In this document: piece by piece, positions 9,056 through 18,034 of the stretch | Numbering within the stretch: the first letter of the stretch is position 1 | Layout: every line of letters begins with the position of its first letter | NCBI GenBank assembly: GCA_964512485.1 | Contig: CAZEHJ010000009.1 | Span: 1-64,000, forward strand | Source of the DNA: CAZEHJ01 sp964512485 | GTDB lineage: Bacteria; Bacteroidota; Rhodothermia; Rhodothermales; UBA10348 | Length of the DNA: 64,000 nt | Direction: 5' to 3' | The notes under the pieces: generated by a model | What the model was told of the DNA's origin: nothing | Seen by the model: the letters and a program-made list of their open reading frames with translations, nothing else | Database searches by the model: none | Made by a program: the position numbers and the translations under genes

Positions 9056-10576
9056 CTACCTATGCCGTAGTGCCAGCAAGGATCCTACCGAACATGTAAT
9101 GAACGCACCTATCGCGGTGTACCATGGCCACGCAATCGCAGTCAGGCCTCGTTCGGCTACGATTTCTGTTGAAGGACTGACCATGAATACCCAACTGCCG
9201 TCAGGTGTGAGCCACAATCCGAAAATGATCAATATCATCGTTACCAGTCCGATCACGAAGGCGATCAGGGCATCCATCTCCCTGACACGCTTAAACCACA
9301 ATCCAAGGAAAAACGCACCGAGAAGTGATCCGTATGTAAAAGAAGCGATCGAAAGTCCGAGTTCCACAACCGGATTCTGTCGGTCTTCGAATAGGGTTGC
9401 GAAAAAGACGAAAACCAGGGCCCAGCCGAGGGTCAAGACACGCGAGAGTTTGAGAGCTGCTGCGTCTGTCATACCAGAGAGCCGATCCCCCATCAGGTCG
9501 TTGAGGGAAGAGCTCGCAAGAGCGTTGAGAGAGGAAGACAGTGTGCTCATCGCCGCTGCCAGAATCCCAGCCAGTACGAGTCCCGCAATCCCGATGGGAA
9601 GATTTTCAATGATGTACTTTGGAAATACCTCGTCCAGGCGTCCGAGTCCAATAGACGCGGCGTCGGCGCCACCATAAAATGCCCAAAGCAGGGCACCTAC
9701 CAAGAGAAATATGGCAAATTGCCCCATCACAAAGAAGGCACTTCCAATGATTGCCTTTCTGGCATCATGAAGAGTTTTACAGGAGAGTAGTCTCTGAACG
9801 ATCAGTTGATCTGTCCCATGAGAAGCCATGGAAAAAATTCCACCGCCGATAACGGCCGTGATCAGCACATATGGGCGTGTCAAAACGGATTGGAGTCCAG
9901 AACTCAAGTCAAATACCTGAAGCTTGCCCGCTTGCGATAACAATTGGAAATATCCCACGTCAAGAGCGGATAGCAGCAATCCGACAGTCAGAAGCGCGCC
10001 CAAAACGTATACGATCATCTGGACCACATCCATCCATACTACAGCCTTAAATCCTCCGACGTAGGTATAAAGCGCGGTCAGGAGTCCGATCACGAGAATG
10101 ATTGCGGGATATCCGATATCGTATCCTGAGGACGCCGCGATAATCTTGATGGGAATTGCCGTGGCAAACAGTCGAACTCCATCCGCAAGAAGTCGCGTGA
10201 CTAAAAAGGTCAGCGAAGACAGTTTCTGAAGGCGCGTGCCGAATCGTTCTCCCAAGAACGCGTAGGCTGTCTGCATTTCACCCTTCATGTATCTCGGCAG
10301 AAAGAAGACAGCTACGGCCGTTCGGCCAGCCAGATACCCCAGTGTGAGCTGGAAGAATGTGAGACTGCCACCATATGCCACCGCCGGGACTCCAATCACT
10401 GTCAGGGTACTCGTCTCTGTGGCCACAATAGAGAAGCAGATCGCCCACCACGGCAATTCCTTACTTCCCAGGAAATAGTCACTGGCGGAGCTCTGTTTAC
10501 CCGCTGCACGAATACCAAATACTACCACGGCCACGAGATAGACGACAATTACCAGATAATCGACGGGATGCAGCAT
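9056..10576 (-). CDS. Sodium:solute symporter (SSS family)
   Basis: A 506-residue integral membrane protein with about 13 hydrophobic helices. It matches the sodium:solute symporter pattern: an early DYFLGSKELPWWAICFSI region, ETSTLTVIGVPAVAYGG in the second helix region, SMASHGTDQLIVQRLLSCK in the middle and AAAMSTLSSSLNALASSSLN later, the last being the typical SSS signature with serines that help bind sodium. The substrate cannot be read from sequence; organic acids, amino acids and sugars are all possible. It starts 3 bp after the ligA stop and ends 4 bp before the pgpH start, so it is part of the operon. Confidence 0.9.
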   Translation of the reverse strand: MLHPVDYLVIVVYLVAVVVFGIRAAGKQSSASDYFLGSKELPWWAICFSIVATETSTLTVIGVPAVAYGGSLTFFQLTLGYLAGRTAVAVFFLPRYMKGEMQTAYAFLGERFGTRLQKLSSLTFLVTRLLADGVRLFATAIPIKIIAASSGYDIGYPAIILVIGLLTALYTYVGGFKAVVWMDVVQMIVYVLGALLTVGLLLSALDVGYFQLLSQAGKLQVFDLSSGLQSVLTRPYVLITAVIGGGIFSMASHGTDQLIVQRLLSCKTLHDARKAIIGSAFFVMGQFAIFLLVGALLWAFYGGADAASIGLGRLDEVFPKYIIENLPIGIAGLVLAGILAAAMSTLSSSLNALASSSLNDLMGDRLSGMTDAAALKLSRVLTLGWALVFVFFATLFEDRQNPVVELGLSIASFTYGSLLGAFFLGLWFKRVREMDALIAFVIGLVTMILIIFGLWLTPDGSWVFMVSPSTEIVAERGLTAIAWPWYTAIGAFITCSVGSLLALRHR

Positions 10577-10579
10577 CGC

Positions 10580-12664
10580 TTAGTTCTGTCCTCCAAGAGC
10601 TTTTAGGGAGTCTTGATCCAGGATCTGGATATTCAATTCTGCTGCCCTGGTCGCTTTCGATCCTGGATTCTCTCCCAAAACCACATAGGACGTTTTAGAA
10701 CTCACGCTGGAGGACACTTTCCCCCCTCGTCGCTTGATGTATTCCTGGACTTCTTTGCGGCCCATGGTAGGTAAGGTACCGGTTACGACAAATGTCATTC
10801 CTTCAAACGCAGCATTGTCGCCTTCCGAGGGCTTCTCGTCTTCTCGCCGGCTCAGCGACATCCCGGATTCCTTCAGTGCTGCGATCAGTTCTCGATTTGA
10901 ATCAAGTGAGAACCAGTCCACCAGGCTCGACGCGATGACGGTCCCTACACCATCTACTTCCAAAAACGCTTGTTCATCAGATTCCACCATGGAATCGATA
11001 TCCGGAAAACACCCGACAAGGAGCTCAGCCGTCGTCCGGCCTACGTGCCTGATGCCAAGCGCGAACAGAAGACGGGAGAGCCGCTGGCCTTTGCTTGATT
11101 CAATACCGGACAGAAGAGAGTCTGCCTTTTTTTCCGCGAAACCCTCGAGCTCGAGCAGATTGACCCTTTTGAGGGCGAAAATGTCCTGCAATTTTGAAAT
11201 GAGACCTGCCTCCACCAACTGAATCGCCAGCTTCGTCCCGAAACCGTCAATGTCCATTGCATCTCGCGAGGCGAAGTGTTCGACCAATCTGATGAATTGC
11301 TCCGGACAAGTCGATGAAACACAATAGTGATCCGCTTCGCCCTCAAGGCGCTCCAACTCGGAAGAGCAGGCAGGACAGGTATGTGGCATTTCCCATTCAA
11401 CCTCCTCACCTGTTCTAGCTGAAGGTACCGCAGACACAACGGCAGGGATCACATCACCCGCACGCTTGACAACAACAGTATCACCAATTCGAATATCACG
11501 ATCGAGTATGTAGTCCGCGTTGTGGAGCGTGGCCTGAGATACGGTGACCCCTCCGATCAGCACCGGTTCGAGTACTGCCTCGGGAGTAATCATTCCAGTT
11601 CTCCCGACGTTGATGACAATGTCATTGAGCCGCGTCGTCGATTCTCGCGCCGGAAACTTGAATGCTATGGCCCATCGAGGCGCATTCGATACGTTTCCGA
11701 GACGGCGCTGAAGGTCAAAATAATCCACCTTCACAACCACTCCGTCAATCTCATAGTCGAGTGAGTCTCTCCTCAACGCCCAACTCTCACAATAGTCGAC
11801 AACATCTTCGATGGAAGTGAATCGTCGGGCTTCGACGTTGACATCAAACGCCCAATCACTCAGCGTTTTGAGTGTTTCGTGCTGCGAGGCTCCTACCGGC
11901 GCAGACGATGGTCCGGTTGAGTAGGCGTAGAAGGCCAGATCCCTGGAGGCGGTAACCGAGGAATCCAGCATGCGAAGAGAACCAGCTGCCGCGTTGCGGG
12001 GATTGGCAAACGTTTTCTGATCTTTTTCCCGAAGCGAATCGTTGAGCCTTTCAAACGCTGTTTTGGGAAAGTAGACTTCACCCCGTATTTCGACAGTTTC
12101 TGGGTACTCTACTCCACCGCTGGAAAGCCGAAGAGGAACTGTCCGGATCGTACGAGCATTTTGGGAAATCAGCTCCCCAACCCTTCCGTCGCCTCTCGTG
12201 GCAGCTCTCGTGAGGAGACCATTCTGGTAAGTTAACGCGACAGCAAGACCGTCAATTTTCAGCTCAGCTGTGAGCGGTAATTCTTCCCCATCATCGGCCT
12301 CCAGTCGTTTGCGACACCGCTCATACCAGGCCTTTAACTCTTCACCGTTAAACGCATTTCCAAGCGAAAGCATCGCTTCAGGGTGAGTCACTTTCTCAAA
12401 ACCATCCCTTGGCTGTGCTCCCACTCGATGTGTCGGACTGTCCAGGCGCAACAACTCAGGATGATCCGTTTCGAGATCTTTTAGCCAGCCAAGCAATTCG
12501 TCGTATTCACCGTCGGAAATGAGTGGCTCGGCATCGCGGTAATACAGGAGTCCATGTTCTCGCAGGACGGAAATGAGATCTTCTACCAGATCTTCCACAT
12601 CGGGGTGTTCACCACCATTCCTGAGAAGAGACTGCAGCCCTCTGGTGCGCTCAAGAAGTGTCAT
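10580..12664 (-). CDS. ligA: NAD-dependent DNA ligase
   Basis: LigA seals nicks in duplex DNA using NAD, essential for Okazaki fragment joining. All domains of the 694-residue protein are present in order: Ia, adenylation domain with the nucleophilic Lys in LKIDGLAV (about residue 136), OB fold, a four-Cys zinc finger (CPACSSEL ... CVSSTCPEQ), the HhH region around GFAEKKADSL and ALGIRHVGRTTAELL, and a C-terminal BRCT domain (FEGMTFVVTGTLPTMGRKEV). Length is normal. The ATG overlaps the TGA of rodZ by four bases, and the symporter follows at 3 bp, so translation is probably coupled. Confidence 0.97.
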   Translation of the reverse strand: MTLLERTRGLQSLLRNGGEHPDVEDLVEDLISVLREHGLLYYRDAEPLISDGEYDELLGWLKDLETDHPELLRLDSPTHRVGAQPRDGFEKVTHPEAMLSLGNAFNGEELKAWYERCRKRLEADDGEELPLTAELKIDGLAVALTYQNGLLTRAATRGDGRVGELISQNARTIRTVPLRLSSGGVEYPETVEIRGEVYFPKTAFERLNDSLREKDQKTFANPRNAAAGSLRMLDSSVTASRDLAFYAYSTGPSSAPVGASQHETLKTLSDWAFDVNVEARRFTSIEDVVDYCESWALRRDSLDYEIDGVVVKVDYFDLQRRLGNVSNAPRWAIAFKFPARESTTRLNDIVINVGRTGMITPEAVLEPVLIGGVTVSQATLHNADYILDRDIRIGDTVVVKRAGDVIPAVVSAVPSARTGEEVEWEMPHTCPACSSELERLEGEADHYCVSSTCPEQFIRLVEHFASRDAMDIDGFGTKLAIQLVEAGLISKLQDIFALKRVNLLELEGFAEKKADSLLSGIESSKGQRLSRLLFALGIRHVGRTTAELLVGCFPDIDSMVESDEQAFLEVDGVGTVIASSLVDWFSLDSNRELIAALKESGMSLSRREDEKPSEGDNAAFEGMTFVVTGTLPTMGRKEVQEYIKRRGGKVSSSVSSKTSYVVLGENPGSKATRAAELNIQILDQDSLKALGGQN

Positions 12665-13802
12665 CTACGCGCACTGATTCTTTGAGGAGATATCCCTGAA
12701 TCGGTCAATGAATCAAGCCAGGCTTGCGTGGTAAGTCTCGTAATGTCTATGGGTTGCGAATCATTGAACCACTCCGGCGGCGCCAGAAATCCATCAACCA
12801 GAATCCTTGTGTTTTCAACTTCGCGCTCTATTCGAAGGCGATCGGTCACTTGGAATACCAGCGTATCCTGATACTCGACCCAGTACGGTTTTCTGAGATC
12901 CCGATCCAATGTCACGCGAATTGGATCAAGAGCTTCCATAGATGCGATGATTTCGACGGCGAAAGTATCTGGAAGCACGATCGGATCGGGCATTACCACT
13001 GCTGGCACTGCCGATGAATCAGCAGCTACGGACTCCAATTCCTCGTCATCACTGAGAGATAATACCCAGGATAGGGCAAACCAGATCAGGGCTATCAATG
13101 CGATACCAACGACAGCGAGAATGAGCGTTCCACTCATATTGGGCAGAAGTACGCTTTCTCTGGAGGTACGAAGGCCGTCTCCAAGCTTGCTGAATTTGGT
13201 GGTGACCATCTTGAAAGGCGGCAACACCCCCGGCGATGAAACAGGCTCTTCTTCCGGCTCTGGACCAGAATCGGGCAGGGATTCAACTTCAGAATCTGCA
13301 GACGGGATATCTTTGTCTGATTCTTGAGCCGGCGTTTGGGGCTGGTCCGCTTTTTNNNNNNNNNNNNNNNNNNNNNNNNNNNNNNNNNNNNNNNNNNNNN
13401 NNNNNNNNNNNNNNNNNNNNNNNNNNNNNNNNNNNNNNNNNNNNNNNNNNNNNNNTGTTTCTGCTCGGTCGAGACCTCTTCGTCAAGCAGCTTCTCTCCC
13501 AGATAGATACTGGCCAGAGATCCTACATAATGGCCGCTCAACACCTCATCGAGGGCGGCCACCATGTCCTTCAAGGAGATTCCCAATACGGGCGCATACG
13601 AGGAATAGAGCGAGCGCAGATACACCCTGTTGAACGCAGGGTGGTCGATCAGTGCAGTTTCCTCGAGCTGATCAATTACGTCTTCAGCCAGGCGAGTGAC
13701 ATCTAGCACTTCTTTGAGATCTACTCCGCGCTTTCGACGAATGGAGTGAAGATCCCGTGCCAGTCTCCGGCCGGCAGCAAGCTGGGACTCCCGATCTGCC
13801 AT
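12661..13802 (-). CDS. rodZ: RodZ-like HTH/DUF4115 membrane protein, interrupted by an assembly gap
   Basis: RodZ anchors MreB to the membrane and shapes the rod. Here an N-terminal Xre-type HTH (GRRLARDLHSIRRKRGVDLK, then VYLRSLYSSYAPVLGI) is read from the ATG at 13802 down to the gap. After the gap the protein continues as an acidic Pro/Glu/Ser-rich linker, one membrane helix (TLILAVVGIALIALIWFALS) and a DUF4115-like periplasmic domain. The two parts lie in different frames as assembled, because the 100-N filler is not the true length; an intact gene needs a gap length of 2 modulo 3. An internal GTG at 13227 would give only the C-terminal half and is not the real start. The TGA overlaps the ligA start. 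Confidence 0.85.
13356..13455. other. Assembly gap (100 N) inside rodZ
   Basis: Exactly 100 unknown bases, the usual placeholder for a scaffold gap of unknown size. It falls in the low-complexity linker of rodZ, where repetitive Pro/Glu codons may have stopped assembly. Amino acids cannot be inferred across it. Confidence 0.95.
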
Positions 13803-13859
13803 GGATTGGATGTTATGGTTCAGGCAGTTGGATTGAGAGTTTAAAGGTACGCGAAAGGT

Positions 13860-13901
13860 GAGCAAAATAAAACGAGCGCGGCCGCAATCGCGGCCGCGCT
13901 C
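13860..13901 (-). terminator. Rho-independent terminator after mscL
   Basis: A perfect 12-bp GC stem (GAGCGCGGCCGC at 13874-13885 with its complement at 13890-13901) closes a four-base loop. Read on the minus strand it is followed by GTTTTATTTTGC, a T-rich tail. It begins 31 bp after the mscL stop and 72 bp before the rodZ start, so it separates mscL from the rodZ operon. Confidence 0.85.
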
Positions 13902-13931
13902 ATATACAATCAATCCGGACCAGATGCTATT

Positions 13932-14273
13932 CTAGTCGTCGCTTCCTTCTTCTTCCTGACTTCCTCTCAGCCGATTCATTGCTTTAACCGCAAGGAATAT
14001 GGCCCAGGCCACGATCAGGAAGTCCAGAACTGTCTGGATGAAATTGCCATAGGTAATGGCTACGGCTTCGGAATCGGCTGTAGCCTCTGAAATCACATAG
14101 GCGAGATCTGTGAAATTAACTCCGCCAAGAAGCATTCCGACCACTGGCATGATAAGGTCACCAACAAATGAGGTCACTACCGAACCAAATGCAGCACCTA
14201 TAACAATGCCGACGGCCATATCCACTGCGTTTCCCTTGACGGCAAACTCTTTGAATTCACTCATCATACTCAT
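13932..14273 (-). CDS. mscL: Large-conductance mechanosensitive channel
   Basis: MscL opens under membrane tension and releases solutes during hypo-osmotic shock. The 113-residue protein shows the N-terminal amphipathic helix and first membrane helix (EFAVKGNAVDMAVGIVIGAA, FGSVVTSFVGDLIMPVVGML), a periplasmic loop and the second helix (IQTVLDFLIVAWAIFLAVKA), then a short acidic tail. It is somewhat short in the loop and C-terminal helix compared with E. coli MscL. The ATG at 14273 (MSMMSEF) is used; a second Met three codons later is possible. A strong terminator follows, so it is probably transcribed alone, directly upstream of the rodZ-ligA-symporter-pgpH operon. Confidence 0.95.
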   Translation of the reverse strand: MSMMSEFKEFAVKGNAVDMAVGIVIGAAFGSVVTSFVGDLIMPVVGMLLGGVNFTDLAYVISEATADSEAVAITYGNFIQTVLDFLIVAWAIFLAVKAMNRLRGSQEEEGSDD

Positions 14274-14413
14274 GCGCGCACCTCAAAATATATTTTTACG
14301 ATAGTGCAGTGAAACGCAGGAAAGCGCCTTCCTCGATTCACTTCGAAGACTGAAGTACGATAACAATACACCTGAAATGCAAGCGTCTTGGTCCCGAGTC
14401 CGCTCTAGTGATA

Positions 14414-15541
14414 TCAGAAGCGGAATCGAATACCGCCTACTGCCACGATGTAATCCAGTTCAAGGTCGATTTCGACTGCGCCCAGATTTCCCACTGTGGC
14501 CGTGTCGTAATTGACATTATTGTACTCAGCCTGAAGGTACAAGGCCATGCTGTTGGAAAGAGCGTAATCAAATCCCAATCCCGCCATACCAGCGACGCCT
14601 GATGCTTCAACATTCAAACCGAATGCCGTTGCGTCAAACCATGCTCCTCCTCCCCCAAGCACGATGAACGGTCGAAAGGAGGAGCGGCTTGAAGTTATGT
14701 AGAGTCTGCCGAAAACACCTGCCAGGAGGTTTTTAGAATTGTCAGGCGATCCGTCGACCGGAATAATACCATACGATCCGAAGGCGCCGAGCGTTACTCG
14801 TCGATTAATGGCATAAGCCAGCGAAGTATTGATGCCAACTCCGGATTTGGTCGTGCCTTCTTCCCGCACGGTCATGGAGCCACCACCCAATCCGATTTCA
14901 AATCGCTGATCCCAGAACGACCTCTCGGAGTCGTAATCGCCACCAAACCTGTTCTGTCTGGCAACATCCGTCGGCTGAGGTGTGCGACGTCCCGCATCTG
15001 AAAACGTCACGCGACTGATTGAATTCATGCATTCGACCAGGGTAACAGCGTCTTCCCGCACAGGCGCAACAACATCACAGCCTGCCGTCCTGATGGTGTA
15101 ATACCCTGTCTGCATACCGGTAATTTCCATCGGCGTATTGAACTGTCGCTGCTCGCCGTCAATAAACACCGCGCGGTCTGCGGGTACGCTTATAATTTTC
15201 AGATCCCCGGTTCGCGCCGAGAGCCCCTCTCCAGGATTGAATGGCAGCTGTCGTTCCCGTGGACGAGCGGTAAATATGCTGATATTGACTTCAGTGATCT
15301 TGTCGGCTTCAATTCTAGCCGTTTTTACGAGGTCTTCGAATCCAGCTTTCTTCGCAGTAATCGTGTAGGATCCGGGCTTCAACCCAAATTCAACTGGTTT
15401 TGCTGGAGATGCCAGCACGGAGCCTCTGCTCTCGACCGTAATCTCGATCCCTTCCTCAAATACGTGAACCTGCAAAAACCCGCTCTGCGAAAACGCAGGC
15501 GTGGCCAAGCATATCAAAAGGGCAAATAGTGATAAACGCAT
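14414..15541 (-). CDS. PEGA-domain protein with OmpA-like outer-membrane barrel
   Basis: A 375-residue exported protein. Residues 1-19 form a signal peptide (MRLSLFALLICLATPAFS). Two PEGA-like beta repeats follow: one around LKPGSYTITAKKAGFEDLV, the second around IISVPADRAVFIDGEQRQ to MQTGYYTIRTAGC. From about residue 215 the alternating pattern and Gly/aromatic content fit an eight-stranded outer-membrane barrel, ending in VGGIRFRF, the terminal Phe expected for BAM recognition. The function is unknown; PEGA domains are thought to bind surface polysaccharide or cell-wall components. The gene stands alone between mscL and a spacer of 247 bp. Confidence 0.75.
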   Translation of the reverse strand: MRLSLFALLICLATPAFSQSGFLQVHVFEEGIEITVESRGSVLASPAKPVEFGLKPGSYTITAKKAGFEDLVKTARIEADKITEVNISIFTARPRERQLPFNPGEGLSARTGDLKIISVPADRAVFIDGEQRQFNTPMEITGMQTGYYTIRTAGCDVVAPVREDAVTLVECMNSISRVTFSDAGRRTPQPTDVARQNRFGGDYDSERSFWDQRFEIGLGGGSMTVREEGTTKSGVGINTSLAYAINRRVTLGAFGSYGIIPVDGSPDNSKNLLAGVFGRLYITSSRSSFRPFIVLGGGGAWFDATAFGLNVEASGVAGMAGLGFDYALSNSMALYLQAEYNNVNYDTATVGNLGAVEIDLELDYIVAVGGIRFRF

Positions 15542-15788
15542 GGTAGTAGACCGTTATTTGCCATAAGAGAACGAATAAAAACTCTTTGTTGGCTATTGGA
15601 AAGCCGTTTTTCGCCCTTTTCAGGTCAAAATCTGGTTTTTAACTCTAGCTGGCTACGCCTGGAAGAAGTTTTCCGCCATGGATCGATCAAAACGGGCGTT
15701 TTCAGGTGAATGTCGCGATAGATCTTAAGTATGTCCCATACCTTTGTATGTAGGGCATAGTCCCACTCCTGAAGACCGTTTTACCGTC

Positions 15789-17927
15789 CTACCACTCCAC
15801 CACATCGAACAGATTGCTGAAGTCATCTGTCCAGACAATAGGATTCAGCTCGTGGTCCCATTCATCCATCTGGTCCTGAATCAACTCGTCGTTCAGGAAT
15901 GCTTCGTTGTCTGTAATCACAACCCAGCTGCTACCGCTCATATAGAAATGTGAATCACCATCATCGTCGATGTTGAAAATTTCTTTTCCCGCGTGAGAAG
16001 CCATTTGACGTACCACATCTGAAAGGTCGATGTGGAGATTGCTGATGTGAATTACCAGAATACCGTCTTCATTGAGGTGTTTCCAATACAGATCTGACGC
16101 CTCCTGAGTCAGCAGGTGTACAGGGATGGCGTCGCCGCTGAAAGCATCCACAATAATTACGTCGTAGTTCTGTGAGCCGCCTTCATCGTATTCACTCTGC
16201 ATCACACGTCGACCGTCGCCAATCGCGACATCGACTGCGGCCTTACTCTTTGATAGATAGGTGAAGTACTCGTTGGCTATTACTTCCACATCCGCGCTGA
16301 TTTCGTAGAACCTGAATGTGTCAAGAGGTCTGCCATACGCAGCGATTGTTCCGACTCCCAATCCGATTGCTCCCACCTTGATCGAGCCTGTAGGATGGTT
16401 GTGATCCCTCCGGACCGGATGGTGATCCAGGGCCAAGCCGGCGCCCGTTTCCGGGCCATAATAAGAGGTAGGAATCCGCTCAAGTGTATTATGAACGAGC
16501 TGCTTACCATGGCCAATTCTACCGTGCCTCAGCTTTCTGATGTGATCCCTGGTCCCCGCGTCTTCTTCGTATACGTGCAGCATTCCGTAAAAACTGCGGG
16601 TATTCAGAATAGTCTCTTCGAGTCGGTCGGCAATGTGCAGCCCAAGAAACAAGATGAGTACGGCAACGCCGCCATACCCGGCAGTCAGTCCCATCTTCTT
16701 GAATAGAACATTCCCGGTGGTTTCTTCACGGCCGATCGACCACAAAATGATCAACGATATGACTACCAGGAGTCCGTGTAATTCCCAATACCCGTTGAAG
16801 ATCAGCGGTGCCACAAGATTGACAAAAACACCCCCCACGGCTCCTCCCAACGCGACATAAACGTAGAACATCGTCAGATCCTTCGCATCACTGCGCCGGC
16901 GAACCAATTCACCGTGACAAATCATACAGCACCCGAACAGGGCACCACAATAAATCATTATCTGGTAGGCCAGAGACATTTCACCACTTCCATAATCCTC
17001 GCTCAGCAGATACACCAACAGGCCAACGCTCAGGATGAAAAAAGGGACCCAGATTGTGCGCTGATACCACGCATCCCTTTCGAAGCTGATGATGAATGTT
17101 ATCAGGTAAAGGCTCAGGGGTATGACCCACAGAAACGGGACAACGGAGACATCGAGACTCATCTGGTTGGTTATCGCTATTAGAGCGATCGAGCCACAGG
17201 CTGCTAATAGAATCCACATCAACTTGTCACCGATATCAGATTTCCGAACCGGCTCAATTGTCATTTCAGGAGATGATTCCACAATCACGCTTCCAGTAGT
17301 TTCCTCGCGATTCAATCTGAATACGAACCAGGCACACCAGACAACCATGCCCATATACCCGAAGTAGGCGAACGACCAGATCAGAGTCTGAGAAAGAAGC
17401 CCCAGCGTGCGTTCCACCCAGAACGGATAAGACAACAAGGCAAGCAGTGACCCTACATTGGAAAGCGCATACAATCTAAATGGGGAGGTGCCGGGATTTA
17501 CCTGAGCAAACCAGTGCTGCAGCAGTGGTGCCGAAGCAGAAAGTAGAACGAACGGTATTCCGACGGACAGTGCGAGGACAGCCAAAATCTGCAGCGTGAC
17601 CGGCGTATTTTGAGAAAGTTCTGGCAAGGAAGGCGTGATCGGCAGAGCCAGAAGAGAAAGAGCCAATAGAATGCAATGCACCACCACCTGCTGTTTTCGA
17701 TTCAGGTGGAGTGCCAGTCCATGGGCATACGCGTAGCCAGCCAAGAGCCCCAGCTGGAAGAAAAGCATACATACCGTCCAAACACCGGCAGATCCACCAT
17801 ACCACGGCAGGATGAATCGAGCAATTACAGGTTGAACCTGAAATACAAGAAATGCACTCGTGAAGATCGCTACGGCAAATGGGAGTTTGCGCTGCCAGGA
17901 GGATCTTCCTTCACTTGCGATTTGCAT
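15789..17927 (-). CDS. Membrane-fused spermidine-synthase-like protein
   Basis: A 712-residue fusion. The first 450 residues or so are an integral membrane domain with about a dozen hydrophobic helices, starting LPFAVAIFTSAFLVFQVQPV, typical of the 'fused MFS/spermidine synthase' group. The C-terminal part is a Rossmann methyltransferase-like spermidine synthase fold: VGAIGLGVGTIAAYGRP, an acidic FYEISADVEVI strand, VAIGDGRRVM and YDVIIVDAFSGDAIPVHLL. The family has not been shown to make spermidine in most organisms, and no decarboxylase for an aminopropyl donor is nearby, so polyamine transport or another aminopropyl or methyl transfer role is open. It appears to be a single-gene unit. Confidence 0.8.
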   Translation of the reverse strand: MQIASEGRSSWQRKLPFAVAIFTSAFLVFQVQPVIARFILPWYGGSAGVWTVCMLFFQLGLLAGYAYAHGLALHLNRKQQVVVHCILLALSLLALPITPSLPELSQNTPVTLQILAVLALSVGIPFVLLSASAPLLQHWFAQVNPGTSPFRLYALSNVGSLLALLSYPFWVERTLGLLSQTLIWSFAYFGYMGMVVWCAWFVFRLNREETTGSVIVESSPEMTIEPVRKSDIGDKLMWILLAACGSIALIAITNQMSLDVSVVPFLWVIPLSLYLITFIISFERDAWYQRTIWVPFFILSVGLLVYLLSEDYGSGEMSLAYQIMIYCGALFGCCMICHGELVRRRSDAKDLTMFYVYVALGGAVGGVFVNLVAPLIFNGYWELHGLLVVISLIILWSIGREETTGNVLFKKMGLTAGYGGVAVLILFLGLHIADRLEETILNTRSFYGMLHVYEEDAGTRDHIRKLRHGRIGHGKQLVHNTLERIPTSYYGPETGAGLALDHHPVRRDHNHPTGSIKVGAIGLGVGTIAAYGRPLDTFRFYEISADVEVIANEYFTYLSKSKAAVDVAIGDGRRVMQSEYDEGGSQNYDVIIVDAFSGDAIPVHLLTQEASDLYWKHLNEDGILVIHISNLHIDLSDVVRQMASHAGKEIFNIDDDGDSHFYMSGSSWVVITDNEAFLNDELIQDQMDEWDHELNPIVWTDDFSNLFDVVEW

Positions 17928-18034
17928 GCCTGTCTGGAATTAATGAGAGCGTATCCCTTCATTCATCGGCGAGAATAGGCGGCTCTATAGCCGTTCAGTC
18001 TCCTTTTTCGGGCGCAAGAAATCACACACGACCG

